Assembly: GCF_000686125.1 (NCBI RefSeq)
Contig: NZ_JMMA01000002.1
Coordinates: 3,224,001-3,288,000 of the forward strand
Direction: 5' to 3'
Origin: Ruminococcus sp. NK3A76
GTDB taxonomy: Bacteria > Bacillota > Clostridia > Oscillospirales > Ruminococcaceae
Length of the DNA: 64,000 nt
In this document: positions 8,656 through 15,917 of the stretch, piece by piece
Layout: every line of letters begins with the position of its first letter
Numbering within the stretch: the stretch's first letter is position 1
Made by a program: the position numbers and the translations under genes
Notes under the pieces: generated by a model
The model's input: only the letters and a program-made list of their open reading frames with translations
What the model was told of the DNA's origin: nothing
Database searches by the model: none

Positions 8656-9578
8656 ATGTTATCACTCTTGTCAAAAAAATCATCAAAAAACAAAGGCGTT
8701 CCTCCGGTGTGGATGAACAGAATGTTTTTATCCCTTATGTCATGCTTGTCTATATAGGCGCTCATTCCTGTGAATGCCTTGCCCGTGTATGTCGCATCGA
8801 GCGGTATGCCGTAATTTCTGAGCACAAAGCACATCGTCTCAAAAACGCTGTCATCGTCCTTGCCGTAGCCGGAGGTGTAGTCGTCGATAAACACGGTAGC
8901 CTGCTCTATCTCCTCATCTGACGCACGGCCGTTCATATAAGACCTTATGCTGTCGAGCACGACGTTCCTGCCACGGGGGTTTTTGCGTGCTATGCTGATA
9001 CCTATGATATCACGCTCATCCTTTGCAAGCAGATGGCCGCAGACAAGCCCTGCGTGGGTCGTGCCTGTGCCTGATGCAAAGAAGATGCAGTCAAAATGCG
9101 TACCGAGCGCCTTTTCCTGCTCACATATCTCGCTGTAGCATCTGACGTAGGCCTCTGTGCCCGTATTGCCGTGGCCGCCGCCCTCTATGAAGAATGGCTT
9201 TCTGCCCTGAGCCTTAAGCTCTGACAGCTTGTTTTCTATAGTGTCGTGTACCTCGCTTACCGGCACGGTGGTGATCTCAGCACCAAACAGCTTCATCATG
9301 CGGCTGTTGAAGGTCGCCCTGCTCGCTTCTGCCGGGCTTATCACATAGCAGCCGAGCCCTCGCTTGCAGCAGAGGTTTGCGACCACTCTGCAATGGTTCG
9401 AGCTGCCCGAGCCGTAGGTGACTACGCAGTCATAGCCGCCGTCATCTATCTGCTCAAAGAAAAGCTCTGCCTTTCTGGCCTTGTTTCCGCCGAATGAGAA
9501 GGGGATAAGGTCATCACGCTTTATGAAAAGGCAGCAATCTTTATACTCACCTAATTCCTGTATCGCTGTCGGGATCAT
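8652..9578 (-). CDS. PLP-dependent ACC deaminase/D-cysteine desulfhydrase-like enzyme
   Basis: 308 residues of fold-type II PLP enzyme. FIKRDDLIPFSFGGNKARKAEL contains the PLP lysine in the GGNKxRK motif, VTYGSGSSNHCRVVANLC is the serine/asparagine loop that binds cofactor carboxylate, and FASGTGTTHAGL is the phosphate-binding loop. This is the ACC deaminase/D-cysteine desulfhydrase family. Members deaminate small amino acids, and some act as beta-replacement enzymes or racemases. It overlaps the GNAT gene by 32 bp and the ATP-grasp gene by 4 bp. In this operon it may supply or epimerise an amino acid or keto acid for the ligases and opine dehydrogenase; that is inference from position only. 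Confidence 0.85.
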   Translation of the reverse strand: MIPTAIQELGEYKDCCLFIKRDDLIPFSFGGNKARKAELFFEQIDDGGYDCVVTYGSGSSNHCRVVANLCCKRGLGCYVISPAEASRATFNSRMMKLFGAEITTVPVSEVHDTIENKLSELKAQGRKPFFIEGGGHGNTGTEAYVRCYSEICEQEKALGTHFDCIFFASGTGTTHAGLVCGHLLAKDERDIIGISIARKNPRGRNVVLDSIRSYMNGRASDEEIEQATVFIDDYTSGYGKDDDSVFETMCFVLRNYGIPLDATYTGKAFTGMSAYIDKHDIRDKNILFIHTGGTPLFFDDFFDKSDNI

Positions 9579-10086
9579 TGGTCTTTTCCCAGTCCTCTCT
9601 CATAATACCGTACACATATCTGTCGGCATATTGTCCGTGCGACAGAATGTCTCCTCTGAGGCAGCCTTCCTTTACAAAGCCGACCCTCTCGAAAAGCCTC
9701 TGTGCGGTCACGTTGTCCTTTTCGGTGAAAAGATATATCCTGTTAAGGCCGAGGGTGTTAAAGCCGTATTCGATGATGAGACGGCTCGCCTGCTTGGCTA
9801 TGCCCCTGCCTTTATAGTCATGCCTGCCGAGCAGGATATAATACTCGGCCTTGCTGCTTTTTTTATCTATCGACAAAAGCCCTATGAGCCCCACGGCCAC
9901 GCCGTCGCACTCTATGAGTCCGTCAAATCGGTCTGTCCTGCCCTGGTTGTTATCGAACCACTTCTCGGTCTTTTCGATCTCAAGCGGCAGGTCGTAGTGG
10001 AGAAACCTGTTGTTCTCCGTATCATTTACCCATGTCACCTTATCGGGGATATCCCTTTTTTCAAACCTTCTTATCGTTACCGGCAT
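9547..10086 (-). CDS. GNAT-family N-acetyltransferase
   Basis: 179 residues from the ATG at 10086, chosen because GGGGAAAGG lies just upstream; an in-frame ATG at 10107 is less well placed. The fold markers are IRRFEKRDIPDKVTWVND at the N-terminus, then AEYYILLGRHDYKGRGIAKQASRL, where the R-x-x-G-x-A loop binds acetyl-CoA, and NRIYLFTEKDNVTAQRLFERVGF, the usual GNAT C-terminal strand and Asn. It closely resembles N-acetyltransferases that act on UDP-4-amino-sugars (PseH/FdtC-like). Together with the aminotransferase and the 4,6-dehydratase it would finish an N-acetylated amino sugar. It overlaps the sugar-transferase gene by 26 bp. Confidence 0.85.
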   Translation of the reverse strand: MPVTIRRFEKRDIPDKVTWVNDTENNRFLHYDLPLEIEKTEKWFDNNQGRTDRFDGLIECDGVAVGLIGLLSIDKKSSKAEYYILLGRHDYKGRGIAKQASRLIIEYGFNTLGLNRIYLFTEKDNVTAQRLFERVGFVKEGCLRGDILSHGQYADRYVYGIMREDWEKTNDPDSDTGIR

Positions 10087-10726
10087 GAGCCTTTCCCCTT
10101 CTTGCATCGTCGAGCCTTCCGGCCTTTATCTCGCTGCCCACCTGTATGTCAGACTTCTTTAAGACCTTATACACGGTGAGGAGAAGTATCTTCACATCGT
10201 TTTTGAAGGTCACGTTGTCTACATATTCAAGGTCGTATGCGAACCTTTCCTCCCAGCTGTTGATAGCGTTTCTGCCGTTTACCTGAGCAAGCCCGGTAAG
10301 ACCCGGCCTGACATCGTGGCGGCGGTGTTCAGCCTTGGTGTAGTAGGGAAGGTACTCTGTCAGCAGCGGCCTGGGGCCGACTATCGCCATATCGCCCTTT
10401 ATGATATTTAAAAGTTCGGGCAGCTCGTCGAGCGAGGTCGATCTGAGCGCACGCCCGAATTTCGTCAGGCGCACATCGTCCGGCAAAAGCTCGCCGTTTT
10501 TGTCCCTTGCATCGGTCATCGAGCGGAACTTATTGAGCTTGAATATCTTCTCGTCCTTTCCCGGCCTGTCCTGCTTGAAAAGCACGGGCGAGCCGAGCTT
10601 TGTCCTTACCAGGACTGCCGTAGCGCCGAGTATCGGTGAAAGAGCCACCAGCGCCGACGTTGCGAGAAAGCAGTCGAGCGGGCGCTTTATATATTTTTCA
10701 TACGGGCCGTGCGGTTTATGCTGCAT
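10061..10726 (-). CDS. Initiating sugar-phosphate transferase (PglC/WbaP-type)
   Basis: 221 residues from the ATG at 10726, which has GAGGG and AAGG upstream; the ATG at 10756 lies inside the preceding gene. One N-terminal hydrophobic hairpin (FLATSALVALSPILGATAVLV) is followed by SPVLFKQDRPGKDEKIFKLNKFRSM, the membrane-embedded catalytic core of polyprenyl-phosphate hexose-1-phosphate transferases with its Asp/Glu pair (ARDKNGELLPDD region). The later LDELPELLNIIKGDMAIVGPRPLL and DVRPGLTGLAQVNGRN motifs are diagnostic. It transfers a sugar-1-phosphate to undecaprenyl phosphate at the cytosolic face and starts the repeat unit. The acceptor sugar is probably the N-acetylated amino sugar made by neighbouring enzymes. 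Confidence 0.93.
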   Translation of the reverse strand: MQHKPHGPYEKYIKRPLDCFLATSALVALSPILGATAVLVRTKLGSPVLFKQDRPGKDEKIFKLNKFRSMTDARDKNGELLPDDVRLTKFGRALRSTSLDELPELLNIIKGDMAIVGPRPLLTEYLPYYTKAEHRRHDVRPGLTGLAQVNGRNAINSWEERFAYDLEYVDNVTFKNDVKILLLTVYKVLKKSDIQVGSEIKAGRLDDARRGKAHAGNDKKV

Positions 10727-10743
10727 ATCCTTGTATCCCTCTT

Positions 10744-12054
10744 TTATCTGAAGCATCTGTGAATGATATCTATCACGATATCCTGCTGCTGCGGTGTCAT
10801 CTTATTGTCGCTCGGCAGGCAGAGCCCACGGGCGAAGATATCTGCGCCTGCGTCCTCACTGCTGCCGGCGATATAGGCATTTGTAGTACCTCTGCCGCTG
10901 CCGTTTGCGGTGATGAAGGCGTTCTGGCGGTATATCGGCTGCATATGCATGGGCTTCCATACCGGTCTGCCCTCTGCATTAAAAGCTGCGAGCGCATCAA
11001 GTATCTCGTGCGGCGAGCTCTTTCCGCTCTCGTGGCCGTAGAGGTAATCATTATCACCTCTCACCATAGGCGCCATAGCGTCTTTATCTATTATCATGCA
11101 GCTGAGCCAGAAGTTGGGGATAGAGTTTTCCCTGTCCCACGGGTTCATCTTTACCGGCAGGTCTGCAAGACCCTTTTCGTATCTTTCCCATATCGCCCTT
11201 TTCTGAGCTATATGCTCATCGAGGTAGGGCATCTGGCCTCTTACGATACCGGCAACGATATTGCTCATGCGGTAGTTATAGCCTATCTCCTCGTGCTGAT
11301 ACCAGGGGGCGGCTTCTCTGCTCTGAGTGCTCCACTTGCGCACCTTGTCAGCGTCTTCCTTGGAGTCTGTCAGGAACATTCCGCCGGAAGAGCCTGTGAT
11401 TATCTTATTTCCGTTGAAGCTGATAGCGTTATAGTTGCCAAGAGCACCTGTCTCGACCCACTTGCCGCCGAGCTTATATTTAGCGCCAAGGCTCTCTGCT
11501 GCGTCTTCAACTATCAAAGCGCCGTGCCTGTCGCAAATCTCCTTTATCCTGCTCATCTTGCCGGGGGTGCCGTAAAGGTGAGCGAGCACCACGAGCCTCA
11601 CGTCCGGGAACATCTCAAACGCCTTTTCTAGAGCATCGGGGCACATATTCCATGTGTCGTACTCGGTGTCAATGAAAACAGCCTCGCCGTCTTCATAGCC
11701 GACGGGGTTTATGCTCGCATCAAATGTGCAGTCGGAGCAGAAGACCTTTTTGCCGGCAAGCGTGCCCCTGTCAGGCCTTGCCTGGCCGTAGAGCTTTTCC
11801 CCTGCGAGCTTTGTTGCAAGGTGCAGCGATGCCGTACCTGCACTGAGAGCTACTGCGTATTTTACGCCGACATACTCAGCCACGAGCCTTTCTGTCTCGT
11901 TGATGTTAGCGCCGACGGTAGACACCCAGTTTGTCTTTATAGCTTCGTCTACCCATTTCTGCTCGTCGCCGTGCATGGTAGGGGTGGCGAGCCAGAGCTT
12001 TGCCTCAAAGGGCTTTATCCCCTCAAAACGGGGGTCATTTATAAAATCATTCAT
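10744..12054 (-). CDS. DegT/DnrJ/EryC1/StrS aminotransferase (sugar amino group)
   Basis: 436 residues from the ATG at 12054; AGGA lies 12 bases upstream. An ATG at 12066 abuts the AGGA, and further upstream extension reads non-homologous sequence into the promoter region. ALSAGTASLHLA, VLAHLYGTPGKM, IVEDAAESLGAKY and AISFNGNKIITGSSGGMF are the PLP-binding strands; the Lys in SFNGNK forms the internal aldimine, and YNYRMSNI is the substrate loop. It is close to PglE/LegC-type UDP-4-keto-sugar aminotransferases. It is the first gene of the operon, after the promoter near 12,270, and would act on the product of the CapD/PglF-like dehydratase at 15918-18074. Confidence 0.92.
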   Translation of the reverse strand: MNDFINDPRFEGIKPFEAKLWLATPTMHGDEQKWVDEAIKTNWVSTVGANINETERLVAEYVGVKYAVALSAGTASLHLATKLAGEKLYGQARPDRGTLAGKKVFCSDCTFDASINPVGYEDGEAVFIDTEYDTWNMCPDALEKAFEMFPDVRLVVLAHLYGTPGKMSRIKEICDRHGALIVEDAAESLGAKYKLGGKWVETGALGNYNAISFNGNKIITGSSGGMFLTDSKEDADKVRKWSTQSREAAPWYQHEEIGYNYRMSNIVAGIVRGQMPYLDEHIAQKRAIWERYEKGLADLPVKMNPWDRENSIPNFWLSCMIIDKDAMAPMVRGDNDYLYGHESGKSSPHEILDALAAFNAEGRPVWKPMHMQPIYRQNAFITANGSGRGTTNAYIAGSSEDAGADIFARGLCLPSDNKMTPQQQDIVIDIIHRCFR

Positions 12055-12257
12055 CTTATCATACATTCCTTTTTCTGCATTTGTCTGCTGAGCTGGAAAT
12101 TTTTTTATTGAACCTGATCGACAGGCATCATCAGACGGCCGGTCTGCCATTTGTAAGTATCTGCCACACAGGCCGCATATGCCCGAAAACACAGGGATTT
12201 ACAAAGGGCAAGACACCCTTTCCGGCGTGCGGACACACTTTTGACCTTAACATATCA

Positions 12258-12286
12258 ATTATATCAAACAACACCTGCTTTGTCAA
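12258..12286 (-). promoter_or_regulatory. Consensus promoter of the polysaccharide operon
   Basis: On the minus strand TTGACA (12281-12286) and TATAAT (12258-12263) are separated by exactly 17 bp, a perfect housekeeping sigma-factor promoter. It leaves a leader of about 200 nt before the aminotransferase start at 12054. No terminator-like hairpin with a T-run is visible in that leader. Confidence 0.85.
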
Positions 12287-12391
12287 GGTCACGGCTTTCT
12301 TTTTATATATATGTATAAATATGCCCTCTTTTGCAGTCGGTATGCCGTTAATTTCCATAACTTCGGACAGTTGACAAACGGCCACGGACGC

Positions 12392-12420
12392 TTGACAACA
12401 GGGCGCTTATGTGACATAAT
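12392..12420 (+). promoter_or_regulatory. Promoter of the kptA operon
   Basis: TTGACA at 12392-12397, a 17-bp spacer and CATAAT at 12415-12420. A second TTGACA lies at 12371-12376, without a matching -10 at the right distance. The promoter faces away from the polysaccharide operon promoter about 100 bp to the left. Confidence 0.75.
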
Positions 12421-12447
12421 AAGTATAGGTCAAAAGGAGGCGTAACT

Positions 12448-13026
12448 ATGGCCAGAAAGAGAAATGACGATATATCTCTCGGGCGTTTCATAAGCCTTGT
12501 GCTCAGACACCACCCCGAGGCGATAGGCATAAGCCTTGACAACGAGGGCTGGGCTGATACAAAACAGCTGCTCGACGGCATAAACGCCACCGGCAGAAGG
12601 ATAGATATGGACACCCTTGAACGCATAGTGCGTGAGAACAACAAGCAGCGCTACAGCTTCAATGAGGATAAGACACGGATACGTGCAAACCAGGGGCATA
12701 GTATACCTGTCGATGTGAAAATGAAGCAGATGACACCGCCCGACAGGCTCTACCACGGCACGAGCACCGATACGCTGCCGCTTATACAGCAAAGCGGCGT
12801 GATAAGAAAGATGAAGCGGCTCTACGTCCACCTGTCATGGGATATCGAGACTGCCATAACAGTCGGCAGCAGGCACGGCACGCCTGTGATACTCGTGATA
12901 GATACCAAGGCTATGGCGGCGGACGGGTATACCTTCATGCTCTCGGATAACGGCGTCTGGCAGTCGGAGGACATACCCTACAGATATGTTGCACAAATAA
13001 TCACCGACACGGAGAAGTATAAATGA
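12448..13026 (+). CDS. kptA: RNA 2'-phosphotransferase, Tpt1/KptA family
   Basis: 192 residues, the full length for the family. The N-terminal winged-helix part contains ISLGRFISLVLRHHPE and a conserved RYSFNEDKTRIRANQGHS, and the C-terminal ADP-ribosyltransferase-like part has LYHGTS and VHLSWDI. The conserved Arg-His-Arg-Arg set is visible in LRHHP, TRIRANQGHS and the later segment. In eukaryotes Tpt1 removes the 2'-phosphate from spliced tRNA by transfer to NAD; in bacteria the substrate is uncertain, and RNA-end or ADP-ribosyl chemistry is proposed. AAAGGAGG precedes the ATG. It overlaps the next gene by 4 bp (ATGA). Confidence 0.93.
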   Translation: MARKRNDDISLGRFISLVLRHHPEAIGISLDNEGWADTKQLLDGINATGRRIDMDTLERIVRENNKQRYSFNEDKTRIRANQGHSIPVDVKMKQMTPPDRLYHGTSTDTLPLIQQSGVIRKMKRLYVHLSWDIETAITVGSRHGTPVILVIDTKAMAADGYTFMLSDNGVWQSEDIPYRYVAQIITDTEKYK

Positions 13027-13382
13027 AAAAGAAGCTGATAATAGCTCTGTGTGCGGCGGTATTCCTTGTCAGCGGCGCTCTGAGCGTGTATCTGTATAAC
13101 AGACCGGGCGGCAGGGTCGTCGAGATAATAAGCGACGGCAAGGTGCTTTATGAGCTTGACCTTGATAAAGAGCCTGACCGTGAGATGACCGTCGAGTATG
13201 AGGGCAGGAAAAATGTCATCACCATAGAGGGCGGGGATATCTATGTGTCTGAGGCCGAGTGCCCTGACCATACCTGTATGAAAATGGGCAAGCTGTCAGC
13301 ACACGGCGTGCCGATAGTCTGCCTGCCGAATAAGCTGATAATTCGCTATAAGGAAGGCGGCGATACAGATGCAGCAGCGTAA
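13023..13382 (+). CDS. NusG domain II-containing exported protein
   Basis: 119 residues: one N-terminal membrane segment (KLIIALCAAVFLVSGALSVYLY), then a small beta domain with NVITIEGGDIYVSEAECPDHTCMKMGKLSAHGVPIVCLPNKLIIR. This Cys-containing segment is the signature of the NusG_II family in Firmicutes, which often stands beside a Gx-transporter gene and an FMN-binding protein. The function is unknown; the conserved C-P-D-x-x-C could be redox-active or bind metal at the outer membrane face. Its stop lies within the first codons of the following gene, so translation is coupled. Confidence 0.88.
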   Translation: MKKKLIIALCAAVFLVSGALSVYLYNRPGGRVVEIISDGKVLYELDLDKEPDREMTVEYEGRKNVITIEGGDIYVSEAECPDHTCMKMGKLSAHGVPIVCLPNKLIIRYKEGGDTDAAA

Positions 13383-13878
13383 AATGCCCCCACGCCGGCT
13401 TGCGGAGCTATCGGTGCTGACGGCGGTGTCGCTTATCATGTTCATAATAGAGATGCAGCTGCCGCCTGTTGTGCCTGTGCCGGGGGTGAAACTGGGGCTT
13501 GCGAATATAATCACCGTGTATGCGGTCTATTGCTGTGAGCCGTATGAGGCTGTCATGGTATTTGCGGCGAGAGTGCTGCTCGGCTCGCTTTTTTCGGGGA
13601 ATGTTACGGCACTCATTTTCAGTATCAGCGGCGGTGTGCTCTGCCTGCTCGGAATGCTGCTGCTAAGACGCTTTACCGATGCGGATATGATGATCCCGGC
13701 AAGCGTAATAGGTGCTGTGCTGCATAATGTCGGGCAGACTGCGGCGGCGGTGTTTGTGATGAATACCACGGCAGTGATAACATACCTGCCGTACCTGATG
13801 TTTTCGGGCTGTGTAGCAGGAGCGTTTACAGGAACGTGTGCATACCTGACAGTAAAGAGAATAAAAAGAAAGCAGTAA
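13369..13878 (+). CDS. Gx transporter family membrane protein (Hpre_diP_synt_I type)
   Basis: 169 residues with 5-6 membrane segments. LTAVSLIMFIIEMQLPPVVPVPGVKLGLANIITVYAVY is the conserved opening of the family once annotated as heptaprenyl diphosphate synthase component I. Its fold resembles S-components of ECF transporters, and the VPGVKLGLAN loop is the diagnostic motif. It is now viewed as a small-molecule transporter subunit. The pairing with a NusG-II protein is a common Clostridia arrangement, seen here as a 14-bp overlap. The transported substrate is unknown. Confidence 0.88.
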   Translation: MQQRKMPPRRLAELSVLTAVSLIMFIIEMQLPPVVPVPGVKLGLANIITVYAVYCCEPYEAVMVFAARVLLGSLFSGNVTALIFSISGGVLCLLGMLLLRRFTDADMMIPASVIGAVLHNVGQTAAAVFVMNTTAVITYLPYLMFSGCVAGAFTGTCAYLTVKRIKRKQ

Positions 13879-13956
13879 TAAAGAACCAAAAGACAAAAAG
13901 GTTTTTGCGCTGTTAGAAGTAAGAGATAAGAAGATAAAAAGCAAAAAGGTTTTTTG

Positions 13957-13985
13957 TCAAACTTTTTTCCTCAAAAAAAGTTTGA
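13957..13985 (+). terminator. A/T-rich hairpin after the Gx transporter gene
   Basis: TCAAACTTTTTT (13957-13968) pairs with AAAAAAAGTTTGA after a CCTC loop. The stem is A/T-rich, so termination would be weak. This 13879-14056 stretch holds no other feature that I can see. Confidence 0.45.
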
Positions 13986-14056
13986 GAGTATTGTTTTATT
14001 CTCGCAAGCTCGAACAAAACGGCGAGGCTCTCCCCCGACAGTATGAGAAAAGAAAA

Positions 14057-14093
14057 CCGCCATAGTACCCGTATCAGCCGGGCGCTATGGCGG
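14057..14093 (-). terminator. Terminator of the lipoprotein-tfoX operon
   Basis: CCGCCATAG (14057-14065) pairs with CTATGGCGG (14085-14093). On the minus strand the stem is followed by TTTTCTTTTC, fitting a rho-independent terminator just after the TfoX-like stop at 14099. Confidence 0.75.
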
Positions 14094-14098
14094 ATATT

Positions 14099-14416
14099 CT
14101 ATTTCTTTTTCTTCTTCGGCTCGGGTGATTCGTCGGCAACGAAGTTTATAAGCCTTGCAAGAAACTCCCTGTCGTCAACGTTCTCAATGAGAAGCATCTC
14201 CTTCGCCCCTTCGTAGGGCAGCTCAAAGGGTGCATCGGGCATGAGCGCTCTGGCAGAAGCTGTGGGCTTTATCAGAAAGCGGTCGTCATATATGCCGCCT
14301 ATCACCTTGCCACGGCAGTAGATGATGTATTCGCCCATCATCGCACGGTGAGCTATTTCGGGTACGCCTGAAAGCTGCCCGAGATAGAAGTCGAGATATT
14401 CTTTCCTTGATGCCAT
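14099..14416 (-). CDS. TfoX/Sxy N-terminal domain protein
   Basis: 105 residues from the ATG at 14416, six bases after AGAAGGA; an ATG at 14422 overlaps the AGGA. The sequence runs SRKEYLDFYLGQL, then HRAMMGEYIIYCRGKVIGGIYDDRFLIKPT and YEGAKEMLLIENVDDREFL, which is the TfoX_N pattern (MxGxY.x.Y.x.g.x.g.x.d..x.K). In Proteobacteria such domains belong to competence regulators. In Firmicutes stand-alone copies are of unknown role. It ends in a run of six lysines. It overlaps the stop of the upstream lipoprotein gene by a few bases, so the two share an mRNA. Confidence 0.88.
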   Translation of the reverse strand: MASRKEYLDFYLGQLSGVPEIAHRAMMGEYIIYCRGKVIGGIYDDRFLIKPTASARALMPDAPFELPYEGAKEMLLIENVDDREFLARLINFVADESPEPKKKKK

Positions 14417-14418
14417 GA

Positions 14419-15174
14419 TCATTCCTTCTGCTTTGTTTCGCTTCCGCTTTCGTATAATACGCCTTTGCCGTAGCTGCGTGTGAAAATGTTGTTGTGCTCG
14501 GCATCACGGTAATCCTTGTAGCCCTGCTCGGTCAGCGACTTGTACTGCTCGTCAGAGAAAATGTATAAAACTATGCTGTATTTGCAGCCTTTGTAGCGCT
14601 GCTCGATGAATTCTTTGAGCTTTTCGCAGTTTTTGAATGCATCGTCTTCGTCCTTGAATCCTGATTCGGAGATGATGACGTAAAAGTCAAAGGTCGCAGT
14701 GTTTATGCTGCCGCTCTCGTAGCCTTTGGTGAAGTCCTCCATGCTCTTTACTATGCTCTGCCCGTCGCTCAAGTGGGGGTACCTCAGGTCGCCGTACAGG
14801 AAAAAGTCCTCAAAGCCTATGTTTTTGCGGCATTCATCGTCAAGCCACTTCTGTAAGAACGGCTGTGTCACCTGCTCGCAGAGCCAGTAGTCGTCTGATA
14901 CATAGTAGCCGGAGCTCTCCTCATAGCTCACCTTCAGGTCGAACGTCCCGTCAAAGCCTTCTACGCTGCCTGTTACGCTCACATCGTCAGAGCCGGCAGC
15001 AGATGCCCACTTTTCGGCATCGAATGACAGGCCGTATTTGTCGCTGACGTATTCTACGGCTATGTCGGCGGCGCTGTCCTTGTCCTTTTGCGAGGAGCTG
15101 TCGCCGCAGCCCTGTATGCTCATGCACATGACGGCGGATATCATCACCGGCAGGAGCAGTCTTAGCTTTTTCAT
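14419..15174 (-). CDS. Lipoprotein of unknown function
   Basis: 251 residues. The N-terminus MKKLRLLLPVMISAVMCMSIQGC is a lipoprotein signal peptide with S-I-Q-G-C lipobox, followed by a Ser/Lys/Asp linker. The mature part is acidic, without clear catalytic motifs or repeats; it has an FEDFFLYGDLRYPHLSDGQS segment and many aromatic residues. I do not recognise a family. GAGGGTGACA precedes the ATG. It is co-transcribed with the TfoX-like gene (overlapping stop and start) and ends at a shared terminator. Confidence 0.7.
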   Translation of the reverse strand: MKKLRLLLPVMISAVMCMSIQGCGDSSSQKDKDSAADIAVEYVSDKYGLSFDAEKWASAAGSDDVSVTGSVEGFDGTFDLKVSYEESSGYYVSDDYWLCEQVTQPFLQKWLDDECRKNIGFEDFFLYGDLRYPHLSDGQSIVKSMEDFTKGYESGSINTATFDFYVIISESGFKDEDDAFKNCEKLKEFIEQRYKGCKYSIVLYIFSDEQYKSLTEQGYKDYRDAEHNNIFTRSYGKGVLYESGSETKQKE

Positions 15175-15199
15175 ATTGTCACCCTCTGTTGTTGTCGTG

Positions 15200-15865
15200 T
15201 TATTGTCTGCCGAACAGGTTGTCTAAGAACCTGCCCACCTGATATGACCTTATCTGCCCTGTCTTGCACCATATCGCAAAGTGCTCGCAGTTGTTCGTGA
15301 CAAGGTCGTAGCGCTTGCAAAAGCCGTGCTCGTTCTCGCCTATGACGCTGCGTGCCCTTTCAAGAGTCTCCTCGGCCGGGTAGATGCGTGGCAGGTCATC
15401 GTAGGGGAGCGTCTGTGTGTCGCCGTCAAGTTCAATGTGTGCGCAGGAAAAATCAAGCACGAAGAAGTCCTGCTGGCCTTCAAGAAACTCGCTTATGGGC
15501 GCTTCGTGAATGTACGGGTCGCCGAAATCCGTGCCGTCTGCGGCAAAGTGTATGACCTTTCCGTCGCCTGAATACACTGCAAAATGCTCGTAGCCGAGGG
15601 GGCGCTTTATGCCTATTATGTCGCCCGGGTAAAGCAGTTCGCAGCTCTCCTCGCCCGACATGGGCATCGTCACCGCACCGTCTATATTAGGGGCTTTCTG
15701 AGAGCTTAATATATCACCGACCCTGTCTTTTAGCCCTGTCTGCTCTATCACAGAGGTCACGGTGTCGTTTACGAGGTCTTTTATGGGCGAATCCTGTATG
15801 ATGTTCGCTGCACGGTTCACCATATCTGAGATATTGTCCGGCAGAGGGAATGGATATTCAGGCAT
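15200..15865 (-). CDS. LRAT-domain (NlpC/P60-like fold) protein
   Basis: 221 residues from the ATG at 15865, where AAGGAGG stands just upstream; upstream ATGs in frame lack a ribosome site. The C-terminal two thirds have LYPGDIIGIKRPLGYEHFAVYSGDGKVIHFA followed by VTNNCEHFAIWCKTGQIRSYQV. The His in YEHFAVY and Cys in NNCEHF are the catalytic pair of the lecithin-retinol-acyltransferase family, a circularly permuted papain-like fold that forms acyl-thioester intermediates. No signal peptide is present, so it acts in the cytosol. Bacterial members are of unknown function; lipid acyl transfer or amide hydrolysis is possible. It lies between the CapD-like gene and the lipoprotein gene on the same strand. 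Confidence 0.85.
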   Translation of the reverse strand: MPEYPFPLPDNISDMVNRAANIIQDSPIKDLVNDTVTSVIEQTGLKDRVGDILSSQKAPNIDGAVTMPMSGEESCELLYPGDIIGIKRPLGYEHFAVYSGDGKVIHFAADGTDFGDPYIHEAPISEFLEGQQDFFVLDFSCAHIELDGDTQTLPYDDLPRIYPAEETLERARSVIGENEHGFCKRYDLVTNNCEHFAIWCKTGQIRSYQVGRFLDNLFGRQ

Positions 15866-15917
15866 AGCTATCCTCCTTATCAAAACGCCCCACACCATAG
15901 CGGCGTGAGGCATATGC

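Noticed and set aside
12055-12192. Longer N-terminus for the DegT-type aminotransferase
   Set aside because: The extension runs toward the promoter, has no ribosome site and shows no similarity to the family.
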